Source: Phosphoribacter sp964558825 (GTDB taxonomy: Bacteria; Actinomycetota; Actinomycetes; Actinomycetales; Dermatophilaceae). Taken from it: a stretch of 6,143 bases of DNA. This document shows, in pieces, positions 5,850 to 6,143 of the stretch (position 1 is its first letter; every line of letters starts with the position of its first letter). The notes beneath the pieces are model-generated. The model saw only the letters and a program-made list of their open reading frames with translations, made no database searches and had not been told where the DNA came from. The position numbers and the translations under genes are program-made. The stretch covers positions 1-6,143 of the forward strand of contig CAZLGB010000203.1 in NCBI GenBank assembly GCA_964558825.1, read 5' to 3'.

Positions 5850-5852
5850 CTC
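5840..5852 (+). repeat. 13-bp direct repeat, right copy, flanking the reductase module
   Basis: An exact second copy of CCTCGGCGGCCTC found at 3939-3951, placed in the gap between the reductase stop and the tadC stop. On the minus strand, the tadC stop TGA (5853-5851) begins at the repeat edge; at the other copy the corresponding codon is CGA. One base therefore decides whether tadC stops or reads on. Confidence 0.55.
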
Positions 5853-6069
5853 AGGCCCACACCGCCGCGCTCAAGGCGATGACCAGCGGCACGACCGTCA
5901 GCACGACGAAGGCCGGCAGGTAGGCCAGCCCGAGCGGCAGCACGATCCGCACCCCGAGCCGGGCAGCCGCCAGCTCGAGGCGTATGCCGTGCTCCGCCCG
6001 CAGGTCGGCGGCGGCCCGGGCCAAGGGTGCGCCGGGCGCGGTGTCAGTGCGCAGGCTTTGCCTCCGCAT
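5851..6069 (-). CDS. TadC-like (type II secretion F) C-terminal fragment, probably a remnant
   Basis: The 72-residue frame contains GAPLARAAADLRAEH (about 13-27), then LGVRIVLPLGLAYLPAFVVLTVVPLVIAL, the last helix pair typical of the actinobacterial TadC-like inner-membrane protein (Rv3657c type) of Tad/Flp secretion. TadC normally helps form the inner-membrane platform with TadB and the ATPase TadA. Full relatives are about 170-200 residues or longer, with a T2SSF domain before this helix; here the frame meets a stop (TGA 6102-6100) only 11 codons upstream of the ATG at 6069. The ATG has no good ribosome binding site, and clear codon bias begins only around 6045. It is therefore likely the 3' part of a gene broken by deletion or frameshift, rather than a complete small gene. 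It converges on the reductase gene with a 15-base gap. Confidence 0.6.
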   Translation of the reverse strand: MRRQSLRTDTAPGAPLARAAADLRAEHGIRLELAAARLGVRIVLPLGLAYLPAFVVLTVVPLVIALSAAVWA

Positions 6070-6143
6070 CGGCGTGGCGAGGAAAGGGCAGGACGCCCAT
6101 CAAGGCGCCGGTCACCCAGACCGTGAGGACCACGGCGCCGAGG
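6044..6143 (-). CDS. C-terminal end of a frame entering from the right edge; probably the N-terminal membrane segment of the broken tadC
   Basis: Reading leftward from the edge, the frame gives LGAVVLTVWVTGALMGVLPF and then RHADAEAKPAH and a TGA at 6046-6044. Codons before about 6085 are almost all C/G-ended, so it is real coding sequence in a different frame from the TadC C-terminal fragment, which it overlaps by 26 bases. One hydrophobic helix followed by a charged stretch fits the first helix of a TadC-like protein, which would mean that the central domain has been lost and the phase shifted. It could instead be the end of a separate upstream membrane gene such as tadB; too little is visible to decide. 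Confidence 0.45.
   Translation of the reverse strand, partial: LGAVVLTVWVTGALMGVLPFPRHADAEAKPAH

Noticed and set aside
3939..5852. Insertion sequence or integron cassette
   Set aside because: There is no transposase or integrase and no terminal inverted repeats. The 13-bp direct repeats alone do not identify an element type.

Overview
The window looks like chromosome from a high-GC actinobacterium, most likely a relative of Intrasporangiaceae/Dermatophilaceae. The evidence is about 70% G+C with mostly C/G-ended codons, GTG starts, and an arrangement typical of actinobacteria: a DECH-box helicase gene facing a small Flp/Tad pilin gene group. No RNA gene, CRISPR array or transposase was seen.

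Layout. (1) From the left edge to 2344 (+) lies an MrfA/YprA-like DExH helicase with a C-terminal cysteine cluster; its frame is open to the window edge, so the 5' end is probably missing. (2) 2481-2786 (+) encodes a small protein with two membrane segments, preceded by a hairpin and a strong ribosome binding site. (3) A GC-rich hairpin lies between this gene and the convergent minus-strand pilin group. (4) On the minus strand, read right to left, come a DUF4244/Flp-like pilin (3890-3678), a TadE-like protein (3681-3316) and a TadE-like protein of the helicase-neighbourhood type (3319-2933), joined by 4-bp GTGA stop/start overlaps. (5) A divergent intergenic region holds a 13-bp palindrome and a CsoR/CstR-type operator. 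(6) 4162-5835 (+) encodes a coenzyme A-disulfide reductase-like flavoenzyme fused to a rhodanese domain. (7) At the right edge, minus strand, are what look like the two ends of a TadC-like (type II secretion F) gene, in different frames.

The most interesting point is how these parts fit together. In actinobacteria tadC is normally directly followed by the DUF4244 pilin gene. Here the sulfur-handling reductase gene with its own promoter and operator sits between them in the opposite orientation. The 13-bp sequence CCTCGGCGGCCTC occurs on both sides of this module (3939-3951 and 5840-5852). Joining the sequence across the repeat would extend the tadC frame, in phase, by 21 codons to a TGA that overlaps the DUF4244 start as GTGA, the same junction type used by the next two genes. 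This suggests that a self-contained persulfide/CoA-disulfide detoxification unit landed in the 3' end of tadC and split the pilus operon. The tadC remnant also appears to have lost its central domain, so the pilus system may be decaying. These last points are inference and need genome comparison.

Functionally, three themes are present: nucleic acid repair (helicase), cell-surface pilus components (Tad/Flp genes) and reactive sulfur metabolism (reductase-rhodanese under a probable CstR/CsoR repressor encoded elsewhere).
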